DNA of 64,000 bases from Lycorma delicatula (lineage: Eukaryota > Arthropoda > Insecta > Hemiptera > Fulgoridae), in NCBI RefSeq assembly GCF_047948215.1, contig NC_134465.1, forward strand, positions 41,020,153 through 41,084,152, in the 5' to 3' direction. Of this stretch, positions 22,621-34,719 are shown in pieces; position 1 is the first letter of the stretch, and every line of letters begins with the position of its first letter. The position numbers and the translations under genes are program-made. The notes beneath the pieces are model-generated. The model was not told the origin of the DNA and made no database searches. It saw only the letters and a list, made by a program, of their open reading frames with translations.

Positions 22621-22938
22621 AATTAAAAGAAAATAGACGTATTTTCTTTAATCATTAATACATCTGTAAATATTAGTTTTCCTAAATTATGTTATATTAG
22701 ACCAAAAGTTACTTCTTTCATCGTGAACAAAATAATACCATACATATATAACTGTTGAGATCCTTTTTAACATTTTGAGCCATAACTCAGCGGTTTATCA
22801 ATCGATTTAAACATATGATGTATTATTTTCTTCACAATAAAAGACGTAACTTTTTATCTAATATAAAATAATTTAGGATAACTAATATTTAAGGATGTAT
22901 TGATGATTAAAGAAAATACATCTATTTTCTTTTAATAT
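22621..22938. mobile_element. Near-palindromic foldback element
   Basis: The left end AATTAAAAGAAAATAGACGT (22621 on) is mirrored by the right end ACATCTATTTTCTTTTAAT. The match continues inwards: ATTTTCTTTAATCATTAATAC against a GATGATTAAAGAAAAT word, then CAAAAGTTACTTCTTTCATC against a GACGTAACTTTT word. Nearly the whole 318 bases can fold. No ORF, so it is a MITE-like passenger element. Confidence 0.7.
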
Positions 22939-23448
22939 ATATATAAAAGTTCAAAATTCCATTTATAAAGCTACAAAATTCCATTTTAATATTGCCACGC
23001 ACAAGCTTTCTGGCAAAATTATCAGGCAAAAAAATCCAGAAAAATCCTTAGTTTTCGAGTTACGTATAACAAAAGATTTTATACAAACTTCTGCTTTAAA
23101 TATCAAAATCCTGCTATACTAAAAAGTTTACGTGTACGAAGTAGTAAAAAATATTTATAATTTTATATTATATATTCTTACATAAAAAATTGAAAAAAGA
23201 AATGGGTCCGTATACTGTACTCTCTGTTGTTCCCAAGAAAATTGTTAAGTTTGCACAATACCTCCCAGAGTCCCTATTGTATACAGTGTCAGGAAAGTTT
23301 GGAACGGCTTAATTATAGAAAGCTGAGTGTGACTACGGTATCAAAATAAATGTAATTAATTGCTGTGTAAAAGAAACTACTTTTGTATTGTGTTTGAAAT
23401 TACTGTCGGCCAACTTGGATCTGCCATATTGAATTCAACTTTATTTTT

Positions 23449-24356
23449 ACTTCCTTGTACGAAATAAAGGAAGTATTGTGATCTCGAAAAATTTCGATTT
23501 GCAGATTTCAACGAAAATATCCATTTTAACCATCCCTGAATACATTTTGACTAGTTTCGGGGTGATGTCTTTCGGTACGTACGTATCTCGCATAACTCAA
23601 AAACGATTAGCCGTAGGATGTTGAAATTTTCTATCTAGAACTGTTGCTACATCTAATTGTGCACCTCCCCTTTTGATTGCAATAGACTGGATCAAAAGTG
23701 TCCAAAAAAGTCCGAAATTCAAAATATTTAGATTTTGGACTTTTTCTTAACTGCGGTAATAAACCCTCATCGAGAGCTTTTCAACGATATATCATAAATG
23801 GTACTTATTTTCATTGATTCCAGAGTAAAAGCCAAATAAAATTTTAATTAATGAAATATTTTGATCTTGCATGGGAAGGGGTAGGCACGTCGGTTCGAAT
23901 CAGACTTCTACTTTTTTTTTTTTTTAATCTATGTTATTGATTTATTAATAATTTTTAACCTCTCATTGTAAAAAAAAATTACAATAATTCAATAATAACT
24001 ATAAGAAAAAATATCACAAGTTATTAATGAAATAATATTTTATGTACTTACAAAAAAAGTTTTTAAATGTACATTTAAAAAAAATGTGTATATATAGTTT
24101 AACAGGCGTATAAAAAGATTACGCCTTAATAAGGAATACGGATTTGAATACTAGATCGTGGATACCGGTGTTCTTTGGTGGTTGGGTTTCAATTAACCAC
24201 ACATCTCAGGAATGGTCGAACTGAGAATGTACAAGACTACACTTCATTTACACTCATACATGTCCCTCATTCATCCTCTGAAGAATTATCTAAACGGTAG
24301 TTACCGGAGGCTAAACAGTAAAGAAAGAAGAAGAAGGCGTATAAGGAAGTCATGTG
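23449..24356 (+). mobile_element. Repeat family B, copy 1, interrupted by a SINE
   Basis: Starts ACTTCCTTGTACGAAATAAAGGAAGT, itself a small palindrome. It contains CATAACTCAAAAACGATTAG, TTTTCAACGATATATCAT and GGTTCGAATCAGACTTC, and ends GCGTATAAGGAAGTCATGTG. Ends are inverted repeats (ACTTCCTTGTAC against TATAAGGAAGT). The SINE at 24114-24335 splits its last 20 bases. Non-coding. Confidence 0.7.
24114..24335 (+). mobile_element. SINE family C, 5'-truncated copy in family B element
   Basis: Lacks the tRNA head: the SINE body begins at GGATTTGAATACTAGATCGT, preceded by about 25 foreign bases. It ends at GGCTAAACAG with an A/G-rich tail. The duplication GGCGTATAA (24105-24113 and 24336-24344) brackets it. 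Confidence 0.8.
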
Positions 24357-24904
24357 ATACCCAAATCAGATTTTTTTTTAAGTAGCGTATTCGATAACGA
24401 TAAATCAGCTGTTTCTTAATTTATTATTATTCGTTATCTAAAATCGTAATGATAAATTTCGAATAATTAAGTAATGAGAAGAGATTTTGGAAAATGGTTT
24501 CCAGCATGAAATTGCAGTCCTAAATGATCCATAATTATCCCCCCCCGCCCCTTTTATCTTGAATGGTGGTTGGGGACGGCCGTTTTACCCCGATATGGAC
24601 GCTTTTAATGTTCAGTATCTAAAACACGGATGAAGCTATCGATGGGGGTTTTCAATAAGGATTTTCCCGTTCAAATCTACATTGAAATCATGTGTAATGT
24701 GACCATTATGATGTTTAAAAAAGTGAAGCTGAATTCAATATAGCGGATCCAAGATGGCCGATAATAATTTCAAACAACTCAAGTGTAGTTTTTTTTTACC
24801 TAGTAATCAACTACTTTAAATCTGATATCATAGTTACACTCAGTTTACTATTTCTATTCTATTCTTCGTTTCCAAACTTTCCGGATTTAAAATTAATAGA
24901 TGTA

Positions 24905-25019
24905 AAACAAATTGTTAGGGATGTAGGATGTAGGGGGTATACCGAAATGAAACGATTAGCATTAGATAGGGAATCTTGGAGAGTTGCATTAAACCAGTCA
25001 AATGACTGAAGACAAAAAA
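24905..25019 (+). mobile_element. LINE 1 tail fragment
   Basis: Last 110 bases of LINE 1: GTAAAACAAATTGTTAGGGA ... AAATGACTGAAGAC then an A-rich tail. It encodes the terminal GCRGYTEMKRLALDRESWR peptide. Severely 5'-truncated. Confidence 0.85.
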
Positions 25020-26413
25020 TAAATAAATATATATATATTTAATACATTTGTATGTATTATACAATATATTTAAATTTGTATGTTGTATCATTACAACATA
25101 TTAAATTGCTAACGTGTTTTTAGCCAAGTGAACTTTAGCGGGCGGCGAATTTTTGTGCACATAGGCTGACGGCTGGCTTACCTCGTTATTAACTATCCCG
25201 ACAACTCTGACATGTACTATGCATACTACGCTACGTAAGTAAATACGGAGCTATACGAGATGTTTTCATAAAGGAATGACTAATTAACTTTTCCACCCGT
25301 CCTATAAGTTTATCTTTCTCGCACGCAATTGCACAGCTATACGCCGCCCGCTATATATTTATCTAATAACTCTTGATTCAGTTGTTTACACTATAATGCG
25401 GTGTATGCTTTCTTTGTATTTAATTATTGTCAACGGTAATAGATTTTAAATAGCTCAAAAGGCTGATAATTTCTTTCCTAATACTATATATATGTACATT
25501 ATAGTAATACTATATATATATATATATGCACTCGATTGTGCGTTCATCCTACACACACCGGATGTAATTTCTTTAATGGTTTTTAATTCTGTTGTGGTAA
25601 ATTACAGCCTAAGAACAGTATTTTATTTGATTTATTTTTATTATACTGGATTAGCGTTGTGTGTAGATTTTTTAATTTTTTTAATTTACAAACGACTCTG
25701 TGTAGGCGCAAGTAGGTATGCTGCTAGCCCAGATGTGTTGTTTACTGTGTGTATTGGTGAGGAGGTTTCATTTTAAGGCTAGTTTATTCACCGCTTTTTA
25801 GTGGTTTATATTGCAGACGACTGTATACTATTCCTTTCTCTGTTAACGAAGAAAAAAACTAACTTTGTATGTAGGTTTGCTAACAGTACTTCAGTGTTCT
25901 ATTTTTCCAATAAGAAATATCGTTTATATAATATTTTTTTTATTTTAAATATTGTATTAATGGATTGTTTCTTTTTATGATATCAGTATAAGTGTGTGTA
26001 ATATAAATAATAAATTGTTAGATTAGATATAACAACTTTTTATATATGTTTATATACCGGTGTATATATATATATATATATATTTAAAATGTACGTACCT
26101 ATGTATATAATATTAATTTAATAGCTTAGTTTACTATTTTAATCTATTTTGAATTTTTCTTATTTATTTATTTATTGTTTTTTGTTTGTATAAAAAAACA
26201 CAATTTTTACTCTTTATTCTTTTTCAGGCTAATAAGAAATTACTTGAAATAGGGAGAATAAAAATTATTTTGATTATAATAGTGTGCCTAAACATATAAC
26301 ATATATTTCTTTTGAAGTAAATTGTTATTTTTTTTAAATTTCGTACGGGATCCACAACTTTATAACAAATTTTTTTATATATATATATATATTTTATTAG
26401 CCGATTTAGAATG
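25020..26413. other. Intron sequence with short (TA)n tracts
   Basis: (TA)n at 25507-25527, 26066-26083 and 26375-26392. A 94-codon ORF at 25492 begins in a TA tract and resembles nothing. No feature supported. Confidence 0.5.
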
Positions 26414-26740
26414 AGCTGACACAGTTGTAGGACATTCCCGTCATAGGTTAAAGCCGCGTTCCAGGTAAGGCTTACAACAGTGACGACTTACACACACAAG
26501 TTAATATAAAATATTTATCATTTTATTTAAATATAATATTTTTCCCTTATTTAATTCAATGATTCTAACTAAAGTGCGCGCGCATACTTAATTTGCCGAG
26601 TTTGACAGTACTAGCGGCGACGATCGGAACTTACTAAACTAATTTCACAAATTATACAGAACAAATTTCGCTCGTACGGTCGGCAGACCGTTGTAACCGT
26701 GAGGCTTAACGCATCGGGTACCGAATCTATCGGGTTCAAA
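26414..26740 (+). mobile_element. Repeat family A, copy 4 (truncated after the tRNA-like module)
   Basis: GAGCTGACACAGTTGTAGGA palindromic start, GCGCGCGCATAC block, then CCGTTGTAACCGTGAGGCTT and ATCGGGTTCAAAC, the A- and B-box parts of the tRNA-like module, where the copy stops. Confidence 0.7.
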
Positions 26741-28194
26741 CAGTATAATTCATTTCATTTTAGTGTCTCTTTTTCTATTACTTTTTGTTTCTGTCAATAT
26801 CCCAGTCATATTTCTTCTTTTTTTTCTATACTACCTTCCATCGATTTTCTCCTATATGTCCCTGAATACATTTGTTATTATCGGGATAACATATGTTCGT
26901 AAAAATTTGCCTTATCTATCAAATTTTGTAACTTCTTTTTTTCTAGTTTATCCATTCTACTTTTTACATTTTTCTGATAAATATCCAAGCCTTTTCTTCA
27001 TTTTCTTTTGGATCATCCCATAGTTAAAATCCAAGCGTATCTTGTTCGTTAAGAGATATAACTAACCGTAATGGTTTTAGGCGATCTGACTATGTAAAAA
27101 AACGTTGTGAGTCGGTGAATCTTTAAAAAAAATACTCTTGATTATCTGTAGTAGTTTCTGAAGTACGATTTTTTAAAATTATTGCTACCTTTTTCAATGA
27201 CCCGTATGTTCGCTGCGTTTAAGTTGTACTCGTATAATTTTGATGTAAGAAAAATTTCAACCACCTACGGTCTAAAAACAAACTACGGTCTAAAAAAAGT
27301 GACAACAGCATTCATGTATTGTAAGGCCAACTAAGTCGAGTTAGGTCGGATGTTTTTATTGTTGCCAACTTTGTAAATTATAAATAATTATTATTAAATA
27401 TGATATGTATTTTAAAAAACAACATTACTTTGTTGGCAACATTAAAAGAATGATACGGTTTTAATATTTATATAAAAATGGTATATTAATTATATTTTAA
27501 AAGTTAAATCTTGGTTTTAACATCGTCATTTTGTAGATAATAAATTTTTATTTTTTAAAGATTATTACTCTTCTTTTTTTTTTTAAATTAATGCAGTTTA
27601 ATTAACTGAAATATCGTTTTCTAAGAACTATTGATAAAGAACCTTGACCTGATATTTATTTACTTTTGAAATTGCAGTAACAAACCTTAGATTCGGTAAT
27701 TCTTTTTTCTCGGGAATAGCTAGCTCTATTCCCGAATAGTTTCTCATACTTTTACGTCTATATTATTTTGAAAATAATAAATTAATAATGTAAACAGGTA
27801 CTTCCTTTTTTGAGATAAAAATAATTTTTAAAAATAGGCATTGCAATTTTTTATATATATATTTTTAAAATTTTTACTTTAAATAAGAATCGTGTTAAAA
27901 AATACTAACAATTTAGTAATTTATAATTCTACGTAATTTGAAAAACTAATCGAAATCATTGAATATGAAACGCATTATTTTTTTTTTGTTTTACTTTTTA
28001 ATGAATTTCTTTAAAGTTTTCAATTCAATTCTCTTGAATTTTAGTTTTTTTTTTTTTTAGCTTCCTCTTTATCACCAAGTAGACCCATTCGGTAATTTTA
28101 TTTTTTTATTTTGTAACGGAAGGTGTTGTGGTATAAGATGTTTCCTAATTTAAGTAAGATTTTATTTTGACAAAAAAAAACGTCTTTTTACGTT
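26741..28194. other. Intron sequence, pyrimidine-rich then AT-rich
   Basis: 26745-27030 is strikingly pyrimidine-rich on the plus strand. Its ORFs match nothing. The remainder is AT-rich with poly-A/T runs. Confidence 0.5.
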
Positions 28195-28742
28195 CCCTCG
28201 GTCAGCCAGAATTTCGGAGACAACTCGTGGCCAAGGGACCTATCCCATGATGGCAGACCTCGTTTCGGTCGCCATTCCCGTTTACCTTGAGGGTTCCGCC
28301 TACCTGGACTTTCTCGCTGTTCGTTATTTTCACGGTTGTGAGAATAATACTGATAAATAATAATTATAATATTCAGGGTTTATAGAAACCAGAAAAAGAA
28401 ACTAAATTTCAAAAGACAGAAAAATAGTAAATACGGTAACTAAAGTACACAAACATTTGACGATTAAAAATTCATAACTTATTTCTTTGCCGTGGTGGCA
28501 GAAATGTAATAACGATGTGAAAGGATTAGTCTGATTTTTTCTTTAATGAATATCTTTAATTTATAACCTCATACTTCTTGGAGGCGAAGAAATAATTAAT
28601 ATCTTTAATATCTAAACCTTCAAGGGAGCTAGGGCCTTCATCGATGGCTTAAACCTTCCCCGGGATAACAAGAATGTATCCTGAAAATTTGAAAGTAATC
28701 GGTAGATCGGTTCTCGGGTGAGCTTTAACAAATAGACAAATT

Positions 28743-28781
<39 letters not shown>

Positions 28782-29275
28782 CATACATTTTCGAATAACT
28801 GTGATCTGTTAGCTGGAGAGTGTACTTGATGCATGCAAAAGTCACCCTTCAATTTACTAACAAACACTCCGTTTGAATTTTGAAAATCGGACGATCGTTT
28901 GTAGAGATATTATAAGAGCACCCCCTTGCACCTACCAAAATAGAGATCCAGGGGTACCAGTTTGTTACCGGTTAATTGTGACGATTCGTCTACTTTCCCA
29001 CGAGGAGCTCGCAATTCCAAAAAAAACCCCTGTAGCCTCACATACAGTTCCCACGGGAAGCCCATTATTTTAAACAGAATTTTTTAAAAATTTATTTAAT
29101 ATTTTATTTAACGTAAATTTAATTGTAGTATTTTTGTAATATTATTCATTCGATTGATTCGAATCGTTCAGTTTAAACCCAGCTCATACAATGATACACT
29201 GTCACAGTTCACAGTTCATTAATTCAATTCATTTTATTTTGTGCTTCAACCGGCAAATCTCCACTACAACATATA
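28195..29275 (+). mobile_element. Repeat family E, copy 1
   Basis: A dispersed element of about 1.1 kb. Landmarks: a GC-rich head (GGTCGCCATTCCCGTTTACC), AATAATACTGATAA, CATAACTTATTTCTTTGCCG, TCAAGGGAGCTAGGGCC, a (TA)n tract at 28748-28775, CTTGATGCATGCAAAAGT, and an end reading CTTCAACCGGCAAATCTCCA. The same order recurs at 62277-63415. No intact ORF; origin unknown. Confidence 0.7.
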
Positions 29276-30660
29276 TATTTTCGTGATGAAATATATATAA
29301 AAACATTCTCTTGGTTACGCCAAGAGACATGGATAAAAATTTGGTTGGGATTTCGTGTTTGTCCCTATCAAACAATAACCCTGTTCTGTTTATATATATA
29401 TATATATATATAATTACAGTTTTAAAATGCAAAACTTAAAATGGACAGGTGATTTTTTTTACAAAATGAACAAAAAATACTTATATTTATGTATTTGATA
29501 CAGGCTTAAGTACGTAAAAAAATAAAATGTGTATCGAATTGAGAATTTTTTTCTCTATTTATATACTCGGTTATAAAAATTATTTCGAGTATAGCTCTTA
29601 TAGACCAGTTTATTCGCTATAAATTGATGGTAAACTAAATTTAAGCCCTGAAAAATTAGCGTCAGTTTTGAAATAAGGAACAGAGAGAGTATTGCTGGGA
29701 AAAAGAGCATTATTAAATCCAAATTTTAAGTGTGTTGTTTTTCTTCTTAACATTGCAATACGGGTGATATTTTAACCTATGAATTGATAACAATTTCCAT
29801 AATTTATACAGTTAATAATAATTATTACGTGGTATCTTAGGTCATATTAATTATTATAATTTATATTTTGAATTATGTGCAATTATCAATATTTTATTTT
29901 TGCTATATGCTTTATTATTATGTATAAACTTTATGTAATGTTATATTTAATGTATTAGCTCATAATTAGTAATTATTCATTTTGTAATATTTCATTATTA
30001 TTGTAAATTTTCATCTTATTTATTTTTTCTCTCCCTTATGTCATTTATTATTTTAATTTTCTTTCGTAATTCTATATTTATTTATGACATAATAAGATAA
30101 TATCCTTGTATACAATCATTTGGTTTATATATGCGCGTGCGTGCAACAAGTATACGTCCATATTATGTACGTTAATTTAATTGATAATAGAATTGTTGTA
30201 GAGGAACTTTATTGACAGGTTTTTAATGTTGCTTTCGAGAGATATTGAAATCTTAAATGACGTCATAAATAAAATACATTTATGTTTTATTATAAATGAA
30301 AGTTGTTTTATTATAAATAGTAATATGTAAAGGGGGCATTTCTCCCTTTCCCCCCGTACTAAATCTCATTTTGTAAACTTGTTACAAAAAAAAAGAATTT
30401 TAATTTTGATAAAAAGTATTATCGTATCTTAAACCGTGTTATTGTATTGAGATTTATTCTTTAATTGTCTCTACCAATGAAATATTTCGTTGCATATATA
30501 AAAGTTGTTTCCATACTAAACAATTTTGTACGGTTTCCTTTGAAACCTAATTTTACTGCTTATATCGTATTTTATATTATAGGTTTTAAAATCGATCGGC
30601 TTTTATAGAAAGCCGATAACATATTTTATATGTTTTTATAGAAAAAATATACCCTAAGAT
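29276..30660. other. Intron sequence, no feature recognised
   Basis: AT-rich; (TA)n at 29393-29412. Nothing coding was seen. Confidence 0.5.
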
Positions 30661-30666
30661 CATTCA

Positions 30667-30673
30667 GACACAC

Positions 30674-30754
<81 letters not shown>
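30667..30754. repeat. (CA)n microsatellite, about 43 units
   Basis: A long CA run with one CG interruption near its start, ending exactly where a truncated SINE C begins. Confidence 0.97.
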
Positions 30755-30756
<2 letters not shown>

Positions 30757-30757
<1 letters not shown>

Positions 30758-30918
30758 TAATTGAAACCCTACCACCAAAGAACACCGGTATCCACGATCT
30801 AGAATTCAAATCCGTATAAAAGCAAATCCGTATTTGGGATTTGAACCTAAGAACTCTCGACTTCCAAATCAGCTGATTTGGGAAGTCGCGTTCACCACTA
30901 GATTAACCCGGTGGGTTT
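30757..30918 (-). mobile_element. SINE family C, minus strand, 3'-truncated
   Basis: From ATTAATTGAAACCCTACCAC through CACGATCTAGAATTCAAATC to the tRNA head (CACCACTAGATTAACCCGGT). The tail half is missing and the break coincides with the CA tract. Confidence 0.85.
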
Positions 30919-30974
30919 ATTTATTATGCGATCTAAAAACGAAAGCATTACCTTACGCTAAAAACGGCTGCTTA

Positions 30975-31200
30975 AATTGTTCTAGCTACATACGAATACA
31001 TTGAACTCCTTTTACGGTAATACAACTTATCGTGGATAATGATTTGGACAGTATCAGTACTCGTGCAAATTTCAGCAATTTCCAAAATTTTTACGCGTCT
31101 GTCTACGCGAATATCATTAATGCGATTTTGTAAAGCTTCAGTCGAAACTTCCACCGGTCTTCCGCTGAGATAATAATAAAACGGTAATAATTGTTCTTCC
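30975..31200 (-). pseudogene. Mariner transposase N-terminal fragment
   Basis: The minus-strand frame reads SGRPVEVSTEALQNRINDIR, VDRRVKILEIAEICTSTDTV and QIIIHDKLYYRKRSS. This is the linker and second helix-turn-helix of a mariner (SETMAR-like) transposase. Catalytic domain absent. Confidence 0.75.
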
Positions 31201-31214
31201 GATTTCATTATAAA

Positions 31215-33290
31215 TGTATTATAGTACTGGAAATTTTTTTTAAACAGTTGATATTTTCTATGTCAGAGATGCCAACTCGAACTCAGACAGCCTCAGTTTA
31301 TTCGATTAAATAGTTTTTCCGCTGTTGTCATTCGTCTCTAGTTATTAAAATTACCATAGTAAAATAACATAATAAATTATGAAAATTGTTTAATTTGGGT
31401 AATCTTTTTTTTATCAACGAAACAGCTTTGTTATATCTGATATTTTTAATCTTAATATTGTTTAAGAAGAAATTTATTCCATAACGATTGTTTTTCTTTG
31501 ATGTTGGTTATAAAAAAAAAAAAAATTGTTTCAGAATATCGTAATAATTTTAGTCGCGGCAAGAAAAGTTACGCACGAGTTAAAATAAGTTCGTACAACT
31601 ATAATTTCTCTTTTTGTTCAAAAAAGAAATAAATAATATTGACTCGTGGTAATTAGATAACTATATAATAATTTTACAGTCTCGACCTCAAGCTTTAAAA
31701 TGGATATTTGTTAACAGATTAATAAAACTATCGACTCGTAAGTCTACGTCAGAAAAATTTAACTTCCTTGCTTCTATAGTAGGAGGATATAAGCTCGGTA
31801 ACTTTTTGTGGTTCGACTACAGTGTTTAAATTTACTTCTCTGGTGTCTCTCCAATAAAACCGCATATGGTGCGTTGGTTTATTTGTTGTATTTGTTCACA
31901 TTTTTATTTTACTTGCTATTAGCGCAGAGCAAACCACGTGGTGCGCTGACCGGCTTCGCGCAGCCGTTGTTGAGTGCTACCATCTAGCGGAAACAAAGTT
32001 GAACTAACAACTGTATAATATATATTATGTACTTTAAAACGTTGTTAATTTATTATACTTATTATTTTTTTATATTTTGTTAAAAAAAGTTATTTTATAC
32101 TTACGTTTTTGAAACTGTAAGAATAAATAAGTATGGAAGCACCGTGCTTCTTGATAAGAACGATGTATACATGTAATATGCAAATGTATTAATGCTTTAA
32201 GTTCATTAAATTTCTGTCACCGTGGGAAGAGAAATATAATTAAGTAAAATTACTAATATTTTTTTCTGTAATGAATAAAAGTACTTAATATTCTCACAAA
32301 CATGAGGATATGAACGCGTCGACGGTCAGGGGGATGGAGTCCCCTAACCGGTTAGTATTGACTAATAATGAATTATATTATTTTAAAATTATTGCTTAGA
32401 TATTGTAGAGAAACTATTCACCGTTCTCCAAATATTTGTGAAAATATTTATTTCGTTTACAGTTATGCTATTTTGTTTATGTTTATTACATACCTGTAAT
32501 TATATTACATTTTTTAAGAGTATAATAATTACGATATTATATTGAAATTAAAATAAAACAATAAAGTAAGGTATTTTATATAACATTTCTCAGTCATCAT
32601 TATTGTTAAATGTTTACAGGTCTACCGAAAGGACTTATAGGTATGTGTGAATGTCTTATATAAAAGAAATACGAAAAAAGCATATGGTAGTAAATGTTTT
32701 TTTCATTGGATGTTGTAGCATTTTTTCTTTTCATATAATTTGTTTGTTATTTTAGCACTGGTGATTTTAATTCAACTATGTTTTATTTATTTGCAGTCTG
32801 CACATTTATTAGCAAACGGTAAAGCATGGCCTCTCGTATGTGTTATTTAATTATTTATTTATTTATAAAAAATATGATATTTATGTGTAAATGTATCGTA
32901 AAAAGGTCCTAAGGTTGGTTTTATTCGTTCATTGATATTAGTAGCTTTTATAAAAAAGGCTAGGCAGTACATAAGAGATGTTTTCGTGAATTTATGAGAT
33001 TTATCGGCCGGTTCCTTCCCGATGAATTAAACGTTTTAAATAATTTTCCGTATTAAACAAAATTTACTGATTATGTTACATTATCGATCGGTTCAGGTCA
33101 TAATGCAAATAAATAACTTTTAGATACTTCGACCTGAAAACGATCTTCACGCGTGTATTTTATGTGAATAATTCACCGATCTGTAATCAATGTACGCTTT
33201 CATCTGGGAAAGGAACTGTATTTTATTTTTATTTTTTAAATATATAAACCGAAACAACTCGTTACGGCTGCGTAAGCTTTGTGTAGAGTA
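31215..33290. other. Intron sequence with a small GC-rich island
   Basis: Mostly AT-rich. 31918-31992 is GC-rich, with an E-box CACGTG (31935-31940) and, on the minus strand at 31977-31990, CCGCTAGATGGTAG, which agrees with the general CTCF consensus at 12 of 14 positions. Otherwise nothing recognised. Confidence 0.35.
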
Positions 33291-33306
33291 AATAATATTA
33301 AAACCA

Positions 33307-33607
33307 ACCCACCGGGTTGGTCTAGTGGTGAACGCGTCTTCCCAAATCAGCTGAATTGGAAGTTGAGAGTTCCAGCGTTCAAGTCCTAGTAAAGTCAGTT
33401 ATTTTTACACAGATTTGAATACTAGATCTTGGATACCGGTGTTGTTTGGTGGTTGGGTTTCAATTAACCAAGTATCTCATACGCGGTAAACCTGAGACTG
33501 TACAAGATTACACTTCATTTACACTCATACATATCATCCTCATTCATCCTCTGAAGTATTATCTGAACGGTAGTTACCGGAGGCTAAACAGGAAAAAGAA
33601 AAAAAAT
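33307..33607 (+). mobile_element. SINE family C, full-length with 16-bp target duplication
   Basis: Head ACCCACCGGGTTGGTCTAGT, B-box GTTCAAGTCCTAG, body and AGGCTAAACAGG plus A-rich tail are all present. AATAATATTAAAACCA occurs at 33291-33306 and again at 33608-33623 as a perfect duplication. ORFs across it are incidental. Confidence 0.93.
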
Positions 33608-34254
33608 AATAATATTAAAACCAGCCTTCAGGGCGATTGTAATGCGCGCGTCAGCTTTGAGGTATTTGGTTGGGAGTGGACGATCAAAGTATGCATTTAT
33701 TTTATTCGTGCGGCATTTATGTATTGCCGTTATGCTTTATCGTTTATTTGAAAGACATGACGTCATGCATCTTTGCAGGTTGCAGTTCCGGTTAACTTGT
33801 TATATCATGTCCACGTTAGTATTACGATGACGTAATAAATTTTTGATTATTTATTACAAAAATAAATTGGTTTTTTGTGTTCAGAATTATTGTTGATTCG
33901 TAATTGTTTTTATTCTTAATGATTAATCAAACTTTCAGTTTTCTTAAATTCATTTCCTTGTTCGTATATACGGTGGTCATCGAAAAGGGTTGCAGCAATT
34001 TAAAAAAATCGTATCTCAAACTAGAGATAATCAAACGAGTATTTTTTTTTTAAATTCACGCAGACTTAAAAAGTTTTTTTTACATATCTTAGAATATTTC
34101 AATATGAGCTCCGTCGGTCATTTTGTAAACATCCAGCCGATAATCGACCGACTTCTGCCCAGGTCCGCTGGATCATCAAAGGTGTAACTATGCAGATAGC
34201 AGGGTCACCCGTTGTCTTAAATGTACATTCTTGATTCTCTCACTATAAACAATG

Positions 34255-34705
34255 TTTTTAACATATTTCCATAGAAAAAAAATCTAGGGGTGTCAAATTT
34301 GGGATTCTCGGAGGCCAAAGCACAGGACATTCCCTACCGATCCAACGATTATCGAGAGCGCGTCGAACGCCTAGGCTAAAGTGTGGAGGCGCACCGTCTT
34401 TTTGATACATTACAGAGATGTTACTTTCTTGTTCAGAGGGGTCAACATGCGGGAAAACGTTCAAAAACTTTGGCGTATATCTTCAACCGCTTTGTCATTC
34501 ATTTTGGGCCGAATACGCGTTCTTCAACGGTTAACCGCATTTTAACTAACAACAAAACACAATTATGCAGTCTTGTTCGAAAGCCGATGCTCGACACAGA
34601 CTGGCAATACTCAAATGCGCAAGCAATAAACTGTCCTCTCCACTCCACTCCAGTCGTACCAACATCTTCCTCATTACTTTTTATCCGTATCACACATATA
34701 TTTGC
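34255..34705 (-). pseudogene. Tc1/mariner-superfamily transposase relic
   Basis: Minus strand: a start-like MRLTVEERVF block (about 34545) near an upstream ORF, then SVMYQKDGAPPHFSLGVRRA and RWIGRECPVLWPPRIPNLTP plus LDFF. These are the second and third acidic-motif regions (QDGAPPHF; PPRSPDLTPLDFF) of a widespread insect Tc1/mariner-type transposase. The first catalytic block and the region between are missing. Confidence 0.75.
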
Positions 34706-34719
34706 ATTTTAACAAAAAT

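Larger units (their letters stand above)
23286..24894. mobile_element. Element J: long terminal inverted repeats enclosing nested elements
   Basis: Arms at 23286-23447 and 24724-24894 (about 165 bases) are inverted copies with moderate divergence. On the left, AGTTTGGAACGG, GCTGAGTGTGACTACGG and GTCGGCCAACTTGGATCTGC; on the right, the matching complements, including GCGGATCCAAGATGGCCGAT. The interior holds family B copy 1 (with SINE C inside) and a 360-base remainder with a poly-C run at 24540. A LINE 1 tail abuts the right arm. No transposase was seen. Confidence 0.7.

Noticed and set aside
26745..27030. Overlapping plus-strand ORFs in a pyrimidine-rich tract
   Set aside because: Phe/Ser/Leu-rich products reflect base composition. 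The minus strand has stops and no recognised LINE motif.
30667..30754. Possible CRISPR-like or functional repeat array
   Set aside because: Simple CA microsatellite. No spaced direct repeats of CRISPR type exist anywhere in the window, and the DNA is eukaryotic.
33446..33751. 101-codon plus-strand ORF
   Set aside because: Lies mostly across a SINE C copy and its duplication; not a gene.
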